Origin: Phytohabitans kaempferiae
GTDB lineage: Bacteria > Actinomycetota > Actinomycetes > Mycobacteriales > Micromonosporaceae
Assembly (NCBI RefSeq): GCF_042433955.1
Contig: NZ_JBHLUH010000012.1
Coordinates: 62,001-126,000 of the forward strand
Length of the DNA: 64,000 nt
Reading direction: 5' to 3'
Under the pieces are notes generated by a model. That model did not search any database. It saw only the letters and a list, made by a program, of their open reading frames with translations, and was not told where the DNA came from. A program made the translations under genes and the position numbers. This document shows, piece after piece, positions 26,031 to 35,022 of this stretch (its first letter is position 1; every line of letters starts with the position of its first letter).

Positions 26031-27023
26031 GTGCCTCCTGCGCCGAGTCCGATGGTGCGACGTCGGCGGCTGGGGACCGAGCTACGCCGTCTACGCGAGT
26101 CCGCCGGGCTTACCGGGGATCAGGTCATCGCGCGGGTCGGCTGGGCCTCGGCCTCCAAGCTCTCCCGGCTGGAAAACGGCCGCAGCCGCCCGGACCTCAG
26201 CGACGTGCTCGACCTCCTCGACCTGTACGAGGTCACCGGTGCCACGCGCGAGGAACTGATCGGCATCACCCGCGACGCGGGCAACACCAGAGGTTGGCTG
26301 CGCTCGTACCCGGTGATGACTCAGCGGCAGCGCAGCTACGCCGAGCTGGAGGCGGGCTGCGCGGAGATCTTCGAGTACGGGCCGGTGATCGTGCCCGGCC
26401 TGCTCCAGACGCCCGAGTACACGCGCGTGCGCCTGCTCTCCTCGCGGCAGGTGATCGCGGCGGAAGACGCGGAAGACCCGGAGACCGAGATCGCCGCACG
26501 GGTCGCCCGCCAGTCGACACTCACTCGGGAGATCGAGCCTCCTCGGTACGAGGCGGTGCTCGAAGAGGCCGCGCTCGGCCCCCGGGGCGGACCCGCTCCG
26601 GTGCTGGCGGGCCAGCTACGGCACCTGGCCCGCCTGGCCGAGCGGCCCAACGTGACGCTCTGGTTGCTGCCGCCAGCGGCCAAGGTCGCCGACTGGTACG
26701 TGCCGGAGACCGCCTTCTCCATCTACCGGTTCGCCGATCCCAACGACCCGGACGCCGTCGCGGTCGAGGCCCTCGCGGCCGATCTCATGCTGACCGGAGA
26801 CGACATGCTCGCCCGGTACGGGCGGGTCTTCGAATGGCTCCGGCAGGCCGCGCGCCCGCCGGACGAGACCCTCATGTGGATCGCCGAGGCCGCCGCGGCT
26901 CTCGGCCCGCCCTCTGGCGACGACGTGGATCCGCCGCCCGCACCTCTCACGCCCCCGGCGCAACGCCGGCGCCGCACACCACAGCGCCCCCCGCAGCGGA
27001 CGAACCCGCCGCCCGACCGATAG
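26031..27023 (+). CDS. XRE-family regulator with DUF5753 domain
   Basis: This 330-aa protein has an N-terminal HTH (about 10-70; LGTELRRLRESAGLTGDQV and ASKLSRLENGRSRPDLSDV). The DUF5753 ligand or partner domain follows (about 95-275), with EYGPVIVPGLLQTPEYTR and VLEEAALGPRGG. A Pro/Arg-rich unstructured tail (PPAPLTPPAQRRRRTPQ) follows. Such proteins are paired with small DUF397 proteins in actinomycetes and affect development and antibiotic production. The exact mechanism is unsettled. The GTG start has GAGGGAGGG upstream. The DUF397 partner starts 9 bp after the stop. Confidence 0.88.
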   Translation: MPPAPSPMVRRRRLGTELRRLRESAGLTGDQVIARVGWASASKLSRLENGRSRPDLSDVLDLLDLYEVTGATREELIGITRDAGNTRGWLRSYPVMTQRQRSYAELEAGCAEIFEYGPVIVPGLLQTPEYTRVRLLSSRQVIAAEDAEDPETEIAARVARQSTLTREIEPPRYEAVLEEAALGPRGGPAPVLAGQLRHLARLAERPNVTLWLLPPAAKVADWYVPETAFSIYRFADPNDPDAVAVEALAADLMLTGDDMLARYGRVFEWLRQAARPPDETLMWIAEAAAALGPPSGDDVDPPPAPLTPPAQRRRRTPQRPPQRTNPPPDR

Positions 27024-27032
27024 GAGTGCGTC

Positions 27033-27230
27033 ATGAGTGAAGGCCCGCGTATCACCTGGCGGACAAGCTCGCGCAGCCAGAACACGAACTGCGTGGAGAT
27101 CGGTGAGATGGGAACGGCGATCGTCATGCGAGATAGCAAAGATCGCGAAGGACCCATGCTGATCTTCGCGCGCGATCAGTGGATCGAATTCGTCGCCAGT
27201 GCCAAGGCTGGCGAGTTCGATTTGAACTAA
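27033..27230 (+). CDS. DUF397 protein
   Basis: This 65-aa protein shows the DUF397 signature: WRTSSRSQNTNCVEIGEMG, VMRDSKDREGPML and ARDQWIEFVASAKAGEFD. It is the partner of the XRE/DUF5753 protein and is translated just after it. In characterised pairs the DUF397 protein modulates or antagonises its regulator. That role is assumed here. The C in NCVEI is conserved in the family. A GGAG lies about ten bases before the ATG. Confidence 0.9.
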   Translation: MSEGPRITWRTSSRSQNTNCVEIGEMGTAIVMRDSKDREGPMLIFARDQWIEFVASAKAGEFDLN

Positions 27231-27460
27231 GAGTCTCTTGCCGGATCGCGGGAATTCCGCGAACATGGTGTGGAACTTCCACGCATGGATATTTATGTGG
27301 CACCAAGCCAGGACGACCGTCGTGACCGGCCCGGCTCCCCCGCCGCTAGCCTTGCCTCTGCCGGCCCCGACGGCCTCGGTCTCGGTCCGTGATCGTCGCG
27401 GCAACGGTGGTCGCGGACCGAGATGGCTTGGTGACGCCCAGCCGGTCCGCGGCTCTCCCG
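27231..27460. terminator. Convergent gap with two hairpins after DUF397 and nudC
   Basis: TCTCGGTCCG (27380-27389) pairs perfectly with CGGACCGAGA (27414-27423) around a 24-base loop. A smaller CGCGG-GAATT-CCGCG hairpin lies at 27247-27261. The gap separates two convergent stops, so these are probable terminators. No gene is supported here. Confidence 0.55.
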
Positions 27461-28417
27461 TCAGAGCGAGCCTGAGCCCGCCTCGCCGGGCGCGCCATCG
27501 GTCAACCAGCCATCGATCAGGTAGTGCGCGATCGACGAGGCCGGAGGCAGACCGACCCGCGCCCCGTCGCCGGCGTCGAGCACCTCCCCGGCGAGCACCG
27601 CGGCGATCTCCACACGGGTAAACCAGCGGGCGTGGGCGATCTCGGTCGGATCCACGGTCACCGGCTGGCTCGGGTCGGCGAGCGCGGTGAAGCCCAGCAT
27701 CAGCGAGCCGGGAAACGGCCACGCCTGGCTGCCCTGGTACTGGATCGTGCGGACCTCGACGCCGACCTCCTCGACGACCTCCCGGATCACCGCGGCCTCG
27801 GCCGACTCGCCGGGCTCGACGTATCCGGCCAGGCAGGAGAAGCGCCGCAGATGACGGCCGGGCCCCCAGGCCGCGTTGTTGCCGAGCAGGCACCGGCCCT
27901 CCGGGCCGGGGACGCCGTCGTGCACCAGCACGATCATGGCCGGATCGGTGCGCGGCCACACCTGCGTGCCGCCCTCGTCGACCCGCGTCCAACCGCCCTC
28001 GTGCGCCGTCGTGGGCAGGCCCGTCGTCGAGGAGTACGGGTGACCGGCGTGCCATTGCGCCAGCGCCGCGGCCGCGGTGAACAGGCCGGCGTCCCGATCG
28101 CCCAGCAGGTGCCCCACGTCGCGCAGGCTGACCGCGCGGGCGCCGGGCTGCTCGGGCAGCGGCGCGTCGATCGCGAACACCGGCGTGCCATCCGGCTCGA
28201 CCCCGAGGAACATCCGCTGCTCGGCGTCGACCTCCGGCGCCTCCTTCGCGTCCAGCAGCACCAACGCGCCCTTGTCGTCGAGGAGCGCCCGGCCGCCGGT
28301 GACCGTGTCGACCACGAGTACGCGAGCGCGTGCCCACGCCGCCGCCAGCCACTCGGCGTCGCGCCGGCGATGGGCCGCGCGGTCCAGAGTGGAGCGTGCC
28401 AGCGGCGGCAGGCTCAC
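27461..28417 (-). CDS. nudC: NudC-type NADH/NAD+ diphosphatase lacking the zinc ribbon
   Basis: This 318-aa Nudix hydrolase splits NAD(H) into NMN(H) and AMP and may decap NAD-RNA. The Nudix box is complete: GYVEPGESAEAAVIREVVEEVGV-type spacing with the REVVEE core. The NudC-specific SQAWPFPGSLMLGF motif follows. The expected four-cysteine zinc ribbon just before PRTDPAMIVLV is absent. That stretch reads HPYSSTTGLPTTAHEGGW, and no CxxC remains. The gene overlaps the upstream M16 gene by 4 bp. The position near uvrD2 and mrx1 matches Rv3199c as I recall it. Confidence 0.88.
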   Translation of the reverse strand: MSLPPLARSTLDRAAHRRRDAEWLAAAWARARVLVVDTVTGGRALLDDKGALVLLDAKEAPEVDAEQRMFLGVEPDGTPVFAIDAPLPEQPGARAVSLRDVGHLLGDRDAGLFTAAAALAQWHAGHPYSSTTGLPTTAHEGGWTRVDEGGTQVWPRTDPAMIVLVHDGVPGPEGRCLLGNNAAWGPGRHLRRFSCLAGYVEPGESAEAAVIREVVEEVGVEVRTIQYQGSQAWPFPGSLMLGFTALADPSQPVTVDPTEIAHARWFTRVEIAAVLAGEVLDAGDGARVGLPPASSIAHYLIDGWLTDGAPGEAGSGSL

Positions 28418-29721
28418 GCTCGCTCTACCGCCGTCAGCGCGCGCAGCGGCGCCTCGATCCGCTCGGCGTCACCGAGCACCACCGTGGCCGCCCGCGCGGG
28501 CGCCAGGTAGGTGGCACCGGCCGCCGCGACATCGTCGAGCGTCGCGCCGGCCAGCTTCGCGGCGTACTCCGGCAGGTGGTTGAGGCGCAGCCCGGAGCCC
28601 GCGTACGTGCTGGCCAGCGTCGCCAGCCCAGCCTGTGTGGACATGCCGAGCTGGAGCGTGCCGAGCGCGTACTGGCGGGCCTGCTCCAGCTCCTCCGCCT
28701 TCGGTGGGACGGAGGCGAGGCGCCCCAGCTCGTAGTAGGTCTCCAGCAGCGCCGGCCCGGTCACCTCGGTCGCCACCTCGGCCGCGGCCACGAAGCAGGA
28801 GCCCGCCTCGTTGTGCTCGATCACCGAGTGCGGCCCGTATGTGTACCCCTTGTCCTCGCGGATGTTTTCCACCCACCGAGACGAGAAGTAGCCGCCGAAG
28901 AGCAGGTTGGCGAGCTGGAGCGCGGCGTGGTCGGGGTGCGTACGGTCGACGGCCGGCAGCGCCACGCGCAGCGAGGACTGCACCGACCCGGGCCGGTCGA
29001 CCAGCGTCAGCGGACCCGGCTCCAGCGGCGGCGTGGGCGGCAGCTCGACGTGCTTGCCCCCACCGTTCCAGGTGCCGAGGACCCGCTCGGCCGTGTCGAG
29101 TGCCCGCTCCGGCGTGATGTCGCCGACCAGCACGAGCGTGGCGCCGGCGGGGTGCAGCCGCTCGCCGTGCAGCGCCCGCAGCTGGGCCGGCCGGACCGCG
29201 CGCACCTGCCCCACCTCGGGCGTCTGCACCGCGTACGGATGCTTGCCGTACATCCGCTTGATCAGCGCGACCCGGGCGAGGTGCGAGGGCTGGCTCTGGG
29301 CGACCTGGATCCGGTCGGCCAGCCGCTCCCGCTCGGTGGCGACCTCGTCGCCGGGGTAGGCCGCGCCGCTCAGCACCTCGCCGAGCAGCTCCAGGATCCG
29401 CTCGAGGCCGGTGACCAGGCCGTTGCCAGAGACCATCAGCCGGTCCGGGTCGACGCCCGCGCTCAGCCCGCCGCCGACCTTCTGCAACTCGGCCGCGATC
29501 TCCACGGTGGACATGTCGGCGGTGCCGGAGAAGAGCGTCTGGGAAAGCAGCGCCACCCGGGCCAGGTGGGCGCGGGCGAACGGCACGCGCAGCCGCACCT
29601 CCACCAGCGGCACCGCCGGCCGGCGGATCGCGATCACGGTGAGCCCGTTGTGCAGCGTGCGCTCCGACTCCTTGGGCAGCTTCAGCTTCCGCGTGGGTCC
29701 GAGGTCGGGCAGCGCCTTCAC
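28414..29721 (-). CDS. M16-family non-catalytic subunit
   Basis: This 435-aa insulinase-fold protein lacks the HxxEH zinc motif in its N-terminal half. The equivalent position reads FARAHLARVALLSQTLFSG. It keeps the C-terminal substrate-binding pair Arg/Tyr in NIREDKGYTYGPHS. M16B peptidases often work as heterodimers of one zinc-bearing subunit and one such partner, and the next gene upstream provides the zinc subunit. ATGA overlaps on both sides (nudC and the other M16 gene) suggest a coupled operon. The substrate is unknown, perhaps presequence-like or secreted peptides. Confidence 0.88.
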   Translation of the reverse strand: MKALPDLGPTRKLKLPKESERTLHNGLTVIAIRRPAVPLVEVRLRVPFARAHLARVALLSQTLFSGTADMSTVEIAAELQKVGGGLSAGVDPDRLMVSGNGLVTGLERILELLGEVLSGAAYPGDEVATERERLADRIQVAQSQPSHLARVALIKRMYGKHPYAVQTPEVGQVRAVRPAQLRALHGERLHPAGATLVLVGDITPERALDTAERVLGTWNGGGKHVELPPTPPLEPGPLTLVDRPGSVQSSLRVALPAVDRTHPDHAALQLANLLFGGYFSSRWVENIREDKGYTYGPHSVIEHNEAGSCFVAAAEVATEVTGPALLETYYELGRLASVPPKAEELEQARQYALGTLQLGMSTQAGLATLASTYAGSGLRLNHLPEYAAKLAGATLDDVAAAGATYLAPARAATVVLGDAERIEAPLRALTAVERA

Positions 29722-31025
29722 TGGTTACCTCCCGCGACGACCTCGACCGTGGCCCGGCGCTGGGGCACCAGCGCCGCCGCGGCCTGCCGGATCTGCTCCT
29801 CGGTGACCTCGCCGACCAGGCGCGGCAGGTCGTTGAGCAGCTCGGGCGTGCCCCGCTGCTGCTCGAGTACGGCCATGCGCAGCGCCCGGCCGAGCGCCGC
29901 GTCGGTGTCGCGCAGCAGGTGCGTGCCCATCCGCGCCTGCGTGCGGGCCAGCTCGCCCTCGGCCAGCCCTTCGGTGGCCAGCCGATCCAGCTCCTCGTCG
30001 ACCGTACGCAGCACCTTGTCGACGTCACCGCCCGGCGGCAGATGTGCCTGTAGCAGCAGCGCGGTGGGGTCACGCACCTCCCACGGCTCGCCCATGAAGC
30101 CCAGGTAGCCGCCGACCGTCGTGACCGTGCGGTCGCGCAGCACCAGCCGCTGGACCAGGCGGGACGCCTCGCCGTCGGTGAGCACCTCGGCCAGCACCAC
30201 GTACGGCAGATAGGCGGTGTAGTCGTCGATCGGGTCGGGCACGCGCCAGGCGCTCGCCACGGCGGGGAGCGGGGCGAGCGGGTCGGTGTACGCCTCGCGC
30301 CGCTCGGCGGCCAGATCGGGCTCGGCGAAGCTCGGCCGCTCCGGCGCGGGGCGGGCCGGCACGTCGCCGAAGTGCCGCTCGATCATCGCCAGCGTCTCGG
30401 CGACGTCAAGGTCACCGGCGACCGTGAGGACCGCGTTGCCGCTGGCGTAGTAGCGCTTGAAGAACTCGGCGGCGTCGGCGACCGTGGCGCTCTCCAGGTC
30501 GTCGAAGGAGCCGTAGCCGTCGTGCGCGTTGGGGAACGTGTCGAACATGACCGGCGGGAGCTTCAGCCAGGGAAAGCCACCGTACGGCCGGTTGAGCACG
30601 TTGACCCGGATCTCCTCCTTGACCACGTCGACCTGGTTGCGGAGGTTTTCCTCGGTCAGCCGCGGTCCGCGCATGCGGTCGGCTTCGAGGAAGAGCGCCC
30701 GCTCCAGCGCGTTGGCCGGGAGGGTCTCGTAGTAGTCGGTGTAGTCCAGGTGGGTCGAGCCGTTGAACGTGCCCCCCGAGCCCTGGACGTGCCTGAAGTG
30801 CGCCAGCTTCTCCAGGTTTTTCGAGCCCTGGAACATGAGGTGCTCGAAGAGGTGGGCAAAGCCGGTGCGCCCCTCGGGCTCGGAGCGGATGCCCACGTCG
30901 TACACCACCGCGACACCGATCACCGGTGCGCTGCGATCGGGCGCCAGCACCACCCTCAGGCCGTTGTCGAGCGTGTGCCGCTCCACCGGGTACTTCGTCG
31001 CTGGGATTTTGGGTCTGCGCGCCAC
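29718..31025 (-). CDS. M16-family zinc peptidase, catalytic subunit
   Basis: This 435-aa protein has the inverted zinc motif HLFEH in GFAHLFEHLMFQGSKN, with the downstream Glu in ENLRNQVDVVKEEIR. LDNGLRVVLAPDRSAPV near residue 20 is the usual N-terminus. No signal peptide is seen, so it is cytoplasmic or non-classically located. It is the first gene of the M16-M16-nudC operon and is translationally coupled to its partner. A close relative in other actinobacteria is annotated as an insulinase or processing-peptidase-like protein. Confidence 0.9.
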   Translation of the reverse strand: MARRPKIPATKYPVERHTLDNGLRVVLAPDRSAPVIGVAVVYDVGIRSEPEGRTGFAHLFEHLMFQGSKNLEKLAHFRHVQGSGGTFNGSTHLDYTDYYETLPANALERALFLEADRMRGPRLTEENLRNQVDVVKEEIRVNVLNRPYGGFPWLKLPPVMFDTFPNAHDGYGSFDDLESATVADAAEFFKRYYASGNAVLTVAGDLDVAETLAMIERHFGDVPARPAPERPSFAEPDLAAERREAYTDPLAPLPAVASAWRVPDPIDDYTAYLPYVVLAEVLTDGEASRLVQRLVLRDRTVTTVGGYLGFMGEPWEVRDPTALLLQAHLPPGGDVDKVLRTVDEELDRLATEGLAEGELARTQARMGTHLLRDTDAALGRALRMAVLEQQRGTPELLNDLPRLVGEVTEEQIRQAAAALVPQRRATVEVVAGGNQ

Positions 31026-31091
31026 ACGGCGACACTAGCGCGTCACCGGCCGGGGCGGTTGTGAAGCCTCGCAGCGTGAGACTGTTGGGCG

Positions 31092-31916
31092 GTGCGCGTT
31101 GTCGCGATAAGCCTCTATCCGGTGAAGTCCACACGCGGCCGGACGGTCGACCGGGCTCGGGTCGAGCCATGGGGACTGGCCGGCGACCGCCGGTGGGCCG
31201 TGGTCGCACCGGACGGCGAGCCGGTCACCGCCCGGCACTGCCGCGCCCTCTTTACCGTCACCGCCTCGGCCACGCCCGAGGGCGGCCTCCTGCTCACCGC
31301 GCCCGGCGCGCCCGATCTCGCGGTGCCGCCGCCCGAGCCGGCGCACACCGTACCCGTGAAGTTCTTGAACCTTGATCTTGCGGCGGCCGGCGGCGCGGCG
31401 GCGGACGAGTGGCTGACCACGACGCTCGGCCGCCCGCTGCGCCTCGTGTGGCTGGCCGACCCGACCGCACGCGCCGTGCCACCGGATGTCGGCGGGCAGC
31501 CCGGCGACGTCTACCAGCTCGGCGACACCGCCCCGGTCCACCTCGTCTCGCTCGGCTCGCTGCGCCGCCTCGACGACTGGATCGGGCAGAGCGCGGTCGA
31601 ACGTGGTGAGGAGCCGCCCGAGCCGCTGGACGTGGGCCGCTTCCGGGCCAATGTGGTGCTGGACGGCGCGCCCGCGTTCGCGGAGGACGGTTGGAAAGGG
31701 CTGCGCATCGGGGCGGTCGACTTCCGGGTCGCCGGGCCATGCGGCCGGTGCGTGATGACCACGATCGACCCGGAGAGCCGCGAGGGCGGCAAGGAGCCGA
31801 TCCGCACGCTCGCGCGGCACCGGCGGTGGGACGGCTGGGCCTGGTTCGGCATCCAGCTGGTCCCGCGGACGCTCGGCGAGATCGCGGTCGGCGACCCGGT
31901 GCGCGTGGTGTCGTAG
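31092..31916 (+). CDS. MOSC-domain protein (YcbX/mARC-like)
   Basis: This 274-aa protein has an MOSC N-terminal beta-barrel (about 1-115; ISLYPVKSTRG, WGLAGDRRWAVV) and an MOSC domain (about 120-270) with the conserved Cys in GPCGRCVMTTIDPE. Proteins of this family bind the molybdenum cofactor and reduce N-hydroxylated compounds. The Mo-ligand Cys appears to be present. YcbX has a C-terminal ferredoxin domain that is missing here, so a separate electron donor is needed. The GTG start is at 31092. It converges on the next gene with only 19 bp between stops, where GACCGGCGCCGGTC forms a 14-bp palindrome. Confidence 0.85.
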   Translation: MRVVAISLYPVKSTRGRTVDRARVEPWGLAGDRRWAVVAPDGEPVTARHCRALFTVTASATPEGGLLLTAPGAPDLAVPPPEPAHTVPVKFLNLDLAAAGGAAADEWLTTTLGRPLRLVWLADPTARAVPPDVGGQPGDVYQLGDTAPVHLVSLGSLRRLDDWIGQSAVERGEEPPEPLDVGRFRANVVLDGAPAFAEDGWKGLRIGAVDFRVAGPCGRCVMTTIDPESREGGKEPIRTLARHRRWDGWAWFGIQLVPRTLGEIAVGDPVRVVS

Positions 31917-31935
31917 AAGCCCCGACCGGCGCCGG

Positions 31936-32787
31936 TCAGGTGGTGCGCACCGACTTGAGGACGTCGTCGACCACGTGGTCGTACTGGCGGTGGGTCCCGG
32001 GGATCGACACGTACAGCACGGCGGCGGTCGGCTTGCCCACGTCGATCACCGCGATGCCGGCCAGCTCGTCTTTGGCCTGGAGGCCGGGGCGGCTGAAGTG
32101 CAGGCGGAAGACGGTGACCCAGGCCGGGCGCCCGCCGAGCGTCGTGCGCTCATCGCGGTGCAGGTCCATGGTCGTGGGCTGCGGATAGTACTCAGCGCGC
32201 GCATCGGCGGCGACCTGGCGGCCCACGCACTCAAGGTTGATCACCATGGCGTCGTTGTCGGCGGCCGGCACGGCGGCGGAGAGGATCGAGGCGTGGTAGG
32301 AGCCGCCGGAGTAGAGCTCGGTGACGAAGTGCTGCCCGGTCTTGTACGGCACTTCGAGCGTGCCGGCGCTCCACACGGTGCGCCACGGCTCCCAGGGCGC
32401 GCCGTACGCCGCGTACGAGATGCCGGCCTCCGCGTCGACAGTGCGCGGCCCGCTCGGCGGCGGGCCGGGGTCGACCGGCTGCGGCTCGGTGAGCCCGGTC
32501 GGCGCGGGGCAGGCGCGGGCCAACGGCGGGCGCACATCGGAGGGGCCGGCCGGCTTGTCGCCGAACGGGTCGGCGCCGCCCGACAGTGTGAATGCGAGCA
32601 CCACGGCCAAGCCGATCACCAGCATGCCGCCGGCCGCACCGGCGAACCACAGCAGCCGGCGCCGCTCCCGCCCCGGGTCGGGCGGGGGCGCCAGCGGTGG
32701 CGGGGCGGTCGGTGGCGGTAGCACCGGCGTCCCCATCCTGGTCACCGTGCCCGCGCCCCACGGCCGCGGGTCAGTGTTGGCAGGCAT
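31936..32787 (-). CDS. Membrane-anchored extracytoplasmic protein
   Basis: This protein (283 aa from the ATG at 32787) has a Pro-rich cytoplasmic N-terminus (PPPTAPPPLAPPPDPGRE), one membrane helix (LWFAGAAGGMLVIGLAVVLAF) and a ~200-residue outside domain ending in LYVSIPGTHRQYDHVVDDVLKSVRTT. The outside domain has two cysteines (ARACPAP, LECVG) and resembles the actinobacterial proteins with a DUF-type lipoprotein or sensor fold. I cannot name it. The start is uncertain: GTG 32745 and ATG 32736 are in frame. Confidence 0.65.
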   Translation of the reverse strand: MPANTDPRPWGAGTVTRMGTPVLPPPTAPPPLAPPPDPGRERRRLLWFAGAAGGMLVIGLAVVLAFTLSGGADPFGDKPAGPSDVRPPLARACPAPTGLTEPQPVDPGPPPSGPRTVDAEAGISYAAYGAPWEPWRTVWSAGTLEVPYKTGQHFVTELYSGGSYHASILSAAVPAADNDAMVINLECVGRQVAADARAEYYPQPTTMDLHRDERTTLGGRPAWVTVFRLHFSRPGLQAKDELAGIAVIDVGKPTAAVLYVSIPGTHRQYDHVVDDVLKSVRTT

Positions 32788-32831
32788 GCCTTCCAGTGAA
32801 CACCACCACGGCCCCATCGCGCGCCGTGGGC

Positions 32832-33035
32832 TCAGCCCGCGTCGACCGCCACTCCTCGGCTGCCCGGAGCGGGCCGCTGCGGAGAGTGCATCTCGACCAC
32901 CGCGCCGCCCCCGGCGTCGGCGGGCGACGCATACCACGGAGCGAACGCCGCCAACACGGCGAGTAACAGGCCGACCAGGGCGAGCGCCAGCACGACGAGA
33001 AACTCGCGCAGCGCCCCCGCGCCCGCTTCGGTCAT
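32832..33035 (-). CDS. Small membrane protein
   Basis: This 67-aa protein has one hydrophobic helix (FLVVLALALVGLLLAVLAAF) followed by a short Gly/Pro-rich outside tail. The ATG at 33035 has GAGAGGG about six bases upstream. It lies 44 bp upstream of the anchored protein gene on the same strand, and the pair may be co-transcribed. The family is not recognised. Confidence 0.6.
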   Translation of the reverse strand: MTEAGAGALREFLVVLALALVGLLLAVLAAFAPWYASPADAGGGAVVEMHSPQRPAPGSRGVAVDAG

Positions 33036-33129
33036 GATCACCCTCTCCCCCAATCCCTTATAGAACAGGATCGGGCAAGTGGCGTCTCGATACAGTCGCC
33101 CATCGGACGCAAAAAGGTGAACTCCCGGT

Positions 33130-34422
33130 TTAACGGAGCGTGCTCACTGTTTCCCGAGTGGACGCGACGGCCCGGGAGGCGCGCCCGGCACGCACAGTGA
33201 CGATGACGGCACCGGCGAGTGCCAGCGCGGCGGCGAGCCAGCCGTACTCGTATCCGGCCGAGGCGGCCAGCCGCGAGATGGCGAGCGCGCCGACGAAGCC
33301 GCCCAACTGGAGCGCCAGCGAGGCGACCGAGAAGATCGTGGCCCGCTCCCGCTCGCTGACCCGCTCGTGCAGCGCCTCGTCGGCGAGGGGGCCGGAGGGT
33401 CCAGACAGGACGTACGCGCCCAGGTAGGCCACCGCGGCCAGCGCGAAGCCACCGATCCCGGCCGCGGTCAGCGCCAGCACCGCCAGCGCCACAGTAGACA
33501 GTGCGGTGCCGACGGCCGCCACCGAGAGCGGGGCCGACGGGCGGATGCGGCACAGTGCCGGCGCCGAGACCGCTCCCGCCGCGGTGCCGAGGAAGGCGCC
33601 GGCAGCCAGCAGCCCGTATGCCGCCGCGCCACGCTCGGCACCGCCCAGCAGCTCGGCGAACTGGAGCGGGGCCAGCGTCTCCAGCGTGTTGATGGCCAGC
33701 CCGAAGGCGGCGGTGCGGGCGACGAGCAGGCGGATGACCGGGTCACGCGCCGCTAGTCGTACCCCTTGGGTGATCTGGCTGGGGACGGACCGGACGGCGG
33801 CGCGGACGCCGACCGCGGCGGGCCGGCGGGTCTCTTTCATCAGGACGGCGTGGGCGACCAGACTCACGGTCGCGACGCCGGCGGCGGCCAGCGCGGGTAC
33901 GGAGATCGGCGTGATCAGGCCGTCGTCGGGCAGACCACGGAAGAACTGCGGCAGCGCCCCGCCCACGATCGCCGCGCCACCGAGCCCCACGCACTCCACC
34001 GCCCAGCCCCACGAGATGCCGGTGCGCAGTGAGGCGGTGGGGTCGGCGGCGCGGACAGTGTCGACGTACCAGGCTTCGACCGGACCGGAGCCGAGCGCGC
34101 GCCCCACGCCGGACGTGACCGCGGCCACCGCGAAGTGCCACCAGACCTGGGCGAACGCGGCGATCAACGGGGTAGCGACGAGGAACACCAACGCGATCAA
34201 CATCGTGAACCGCCGCCCGAGCTGGTCGGCGAGGCCGCCGGTGGGCAGCTCCAGCACGACGACGATGCCGGAGTAGAGCGCCATGAGCAGGCCGATGGTG
34301 GGGAGGTCGAGCCCGCGGACGGCGTAGAGGAGCACCTGCACCGGGATGACCAGCCCGGTGGCGGACCACCGCAGCCCGGTGAGCAGCAGGAAGCGGCGCC
34401 GCGCCTGGGCGGCCGTGATCAC
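33130..34422 (-). CDS. MFS transporter, probable efflux
   Basis: This 430-aa major facilitator protein has about 12 membrane segments and the loop 2-3 motif GGLADQLGRRFTML. It contains no other diagnostic motif for substrate. The GTG at 34422 has GAGGAGG seven bases upstream and overlaps the stop of the ArsR-type regulator by 4 bp (GTGA), so the two form a regulator-transporter operon. The regulator's operator at 35023-35054 should control it. The class suggests export of a small toxic or signalling compound. Substrate assignment is not possible. Confidence 0.88.
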   Translation of the reverse strand: MITAAQARRRFLLLTGLRWSATGLVIPVQVLLYAVRGLDLPTIGLLMALYSGIVVVLELPTGGLADQLGRRFTMLIALVFLVATPLIAAFAQVWWHFAVAAVTSGVGRALGSGPVEAWYVDTVRAADPTASLRTGISWGWAVECVGLGGAAIVGGALPQFFRGLPDDGLITPISVPALAAAGVATVSLVAHAVLMKETRRPAAVGVRAAVRSVPSQITQGVRLAARDPVIRLLVARTAAFGLAINTLETLAPLQFAELLGGAERGAAAYGLLAAGAFLGTAAGAVSAPALCRIRPSAPLSVAAVGTALSTVALAVLALTAAGIGGFALAAVAYLGAYVLSGPSGPLADEALHERVSERERATIFSVASLALQLGGFVGALAISRLAASAGYEYGWLAAALALAGAVIVTVRAGRASRAVASTRETVSTLR

Positions 34423-35006
34423 AACGGGACCTCCTCGAACGGCAGCAGCTGCTGGTAGATCGTCACGTGGCGAACCGGCTCGCCCGGCTCGGCGGGAGGC
34501 GGATCGGTGCGGTAGCGGTCGACGACCGCCATGAGGTCGCGGTCGAGCTTGGCGAGCTGCGACGGGGTGAGGCGCAGCAGGTTGTCGAAGAGGCCACCGG
34601 TGGAGGCCCACTGCGGGTCGTAGCGATCCTCACGCTCGGACCACCGCTGGAAGTGCTCGATCGCCCGCAGCATCTGGCGCCGCTCCAGCGCGTCGCTGAC
34701 CTGCCGCCACTCCGGGTCGTGCGACCGCTCGGCCCGGTGCCACGCCGTGATCATGTGCGTGGCCCGCCACCGCTTGTCTCGCCGGTTGGGCTGCTCGGGA
34801 TCCTCCTCCACAAAGCCGAAGCGGGCGAGCTGGCGCAGGTGGTAGCTGGTCGATCCGCTCGACTCGTCGAGCCGCCGCCCCAGCTCCGAGGCGGTGGCCG
34901 GCCCCTCGTAACGCAGGATGCCGAGGATCCGCGACCGGATCGGATGCGCCACCGCGCGCAGCGACTCGGTGTTTCGGACGTTCGCCTCGTAGTACGGCTC
35001 CACCAT
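34419..35006 (-). CDS. ArsR-type winged-helix regulator
   Basis: This 195-aa protein starts near MVEPYYEANVRN. It has an ArsR/HTH_5 winged helix (about 15-95; AVAHPIRSRILGIL, ATASELGRRLDESSGSTSYHLRQLARFGFV) and a helical C-terminal domain (about 110-190). No metal-binding Cys pairs are visible, so it probably senses an organic ligand or pH. The start at 35006 has GGTGGGGG upstream. A 32-bp dyad lies 17 bp upstream. It is the first gene of the operon with the MFS gene, so autoregulation is likely. Confidence 0.85.
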   Translation of the reverse strand: MVEPYYEANVRNTESLRAVAHPIRSRILGILRYEGPATASELGRRLDESSGSTSYHLRQLARFGFVEEDPEQPNRRDKRWRATHMITAWHRAERSHDPEWRQVSDALERRQMLRAIEHFQRWSEREDRYDPQWASTGGLFDNLLRLTPSQLAKLDRDLMAVVDRYRTDPPPAEPGEPVRHVTIYQQLLPFEEVPL

Positions 35007-35022
35007 GCCCCCACCGTACGGC

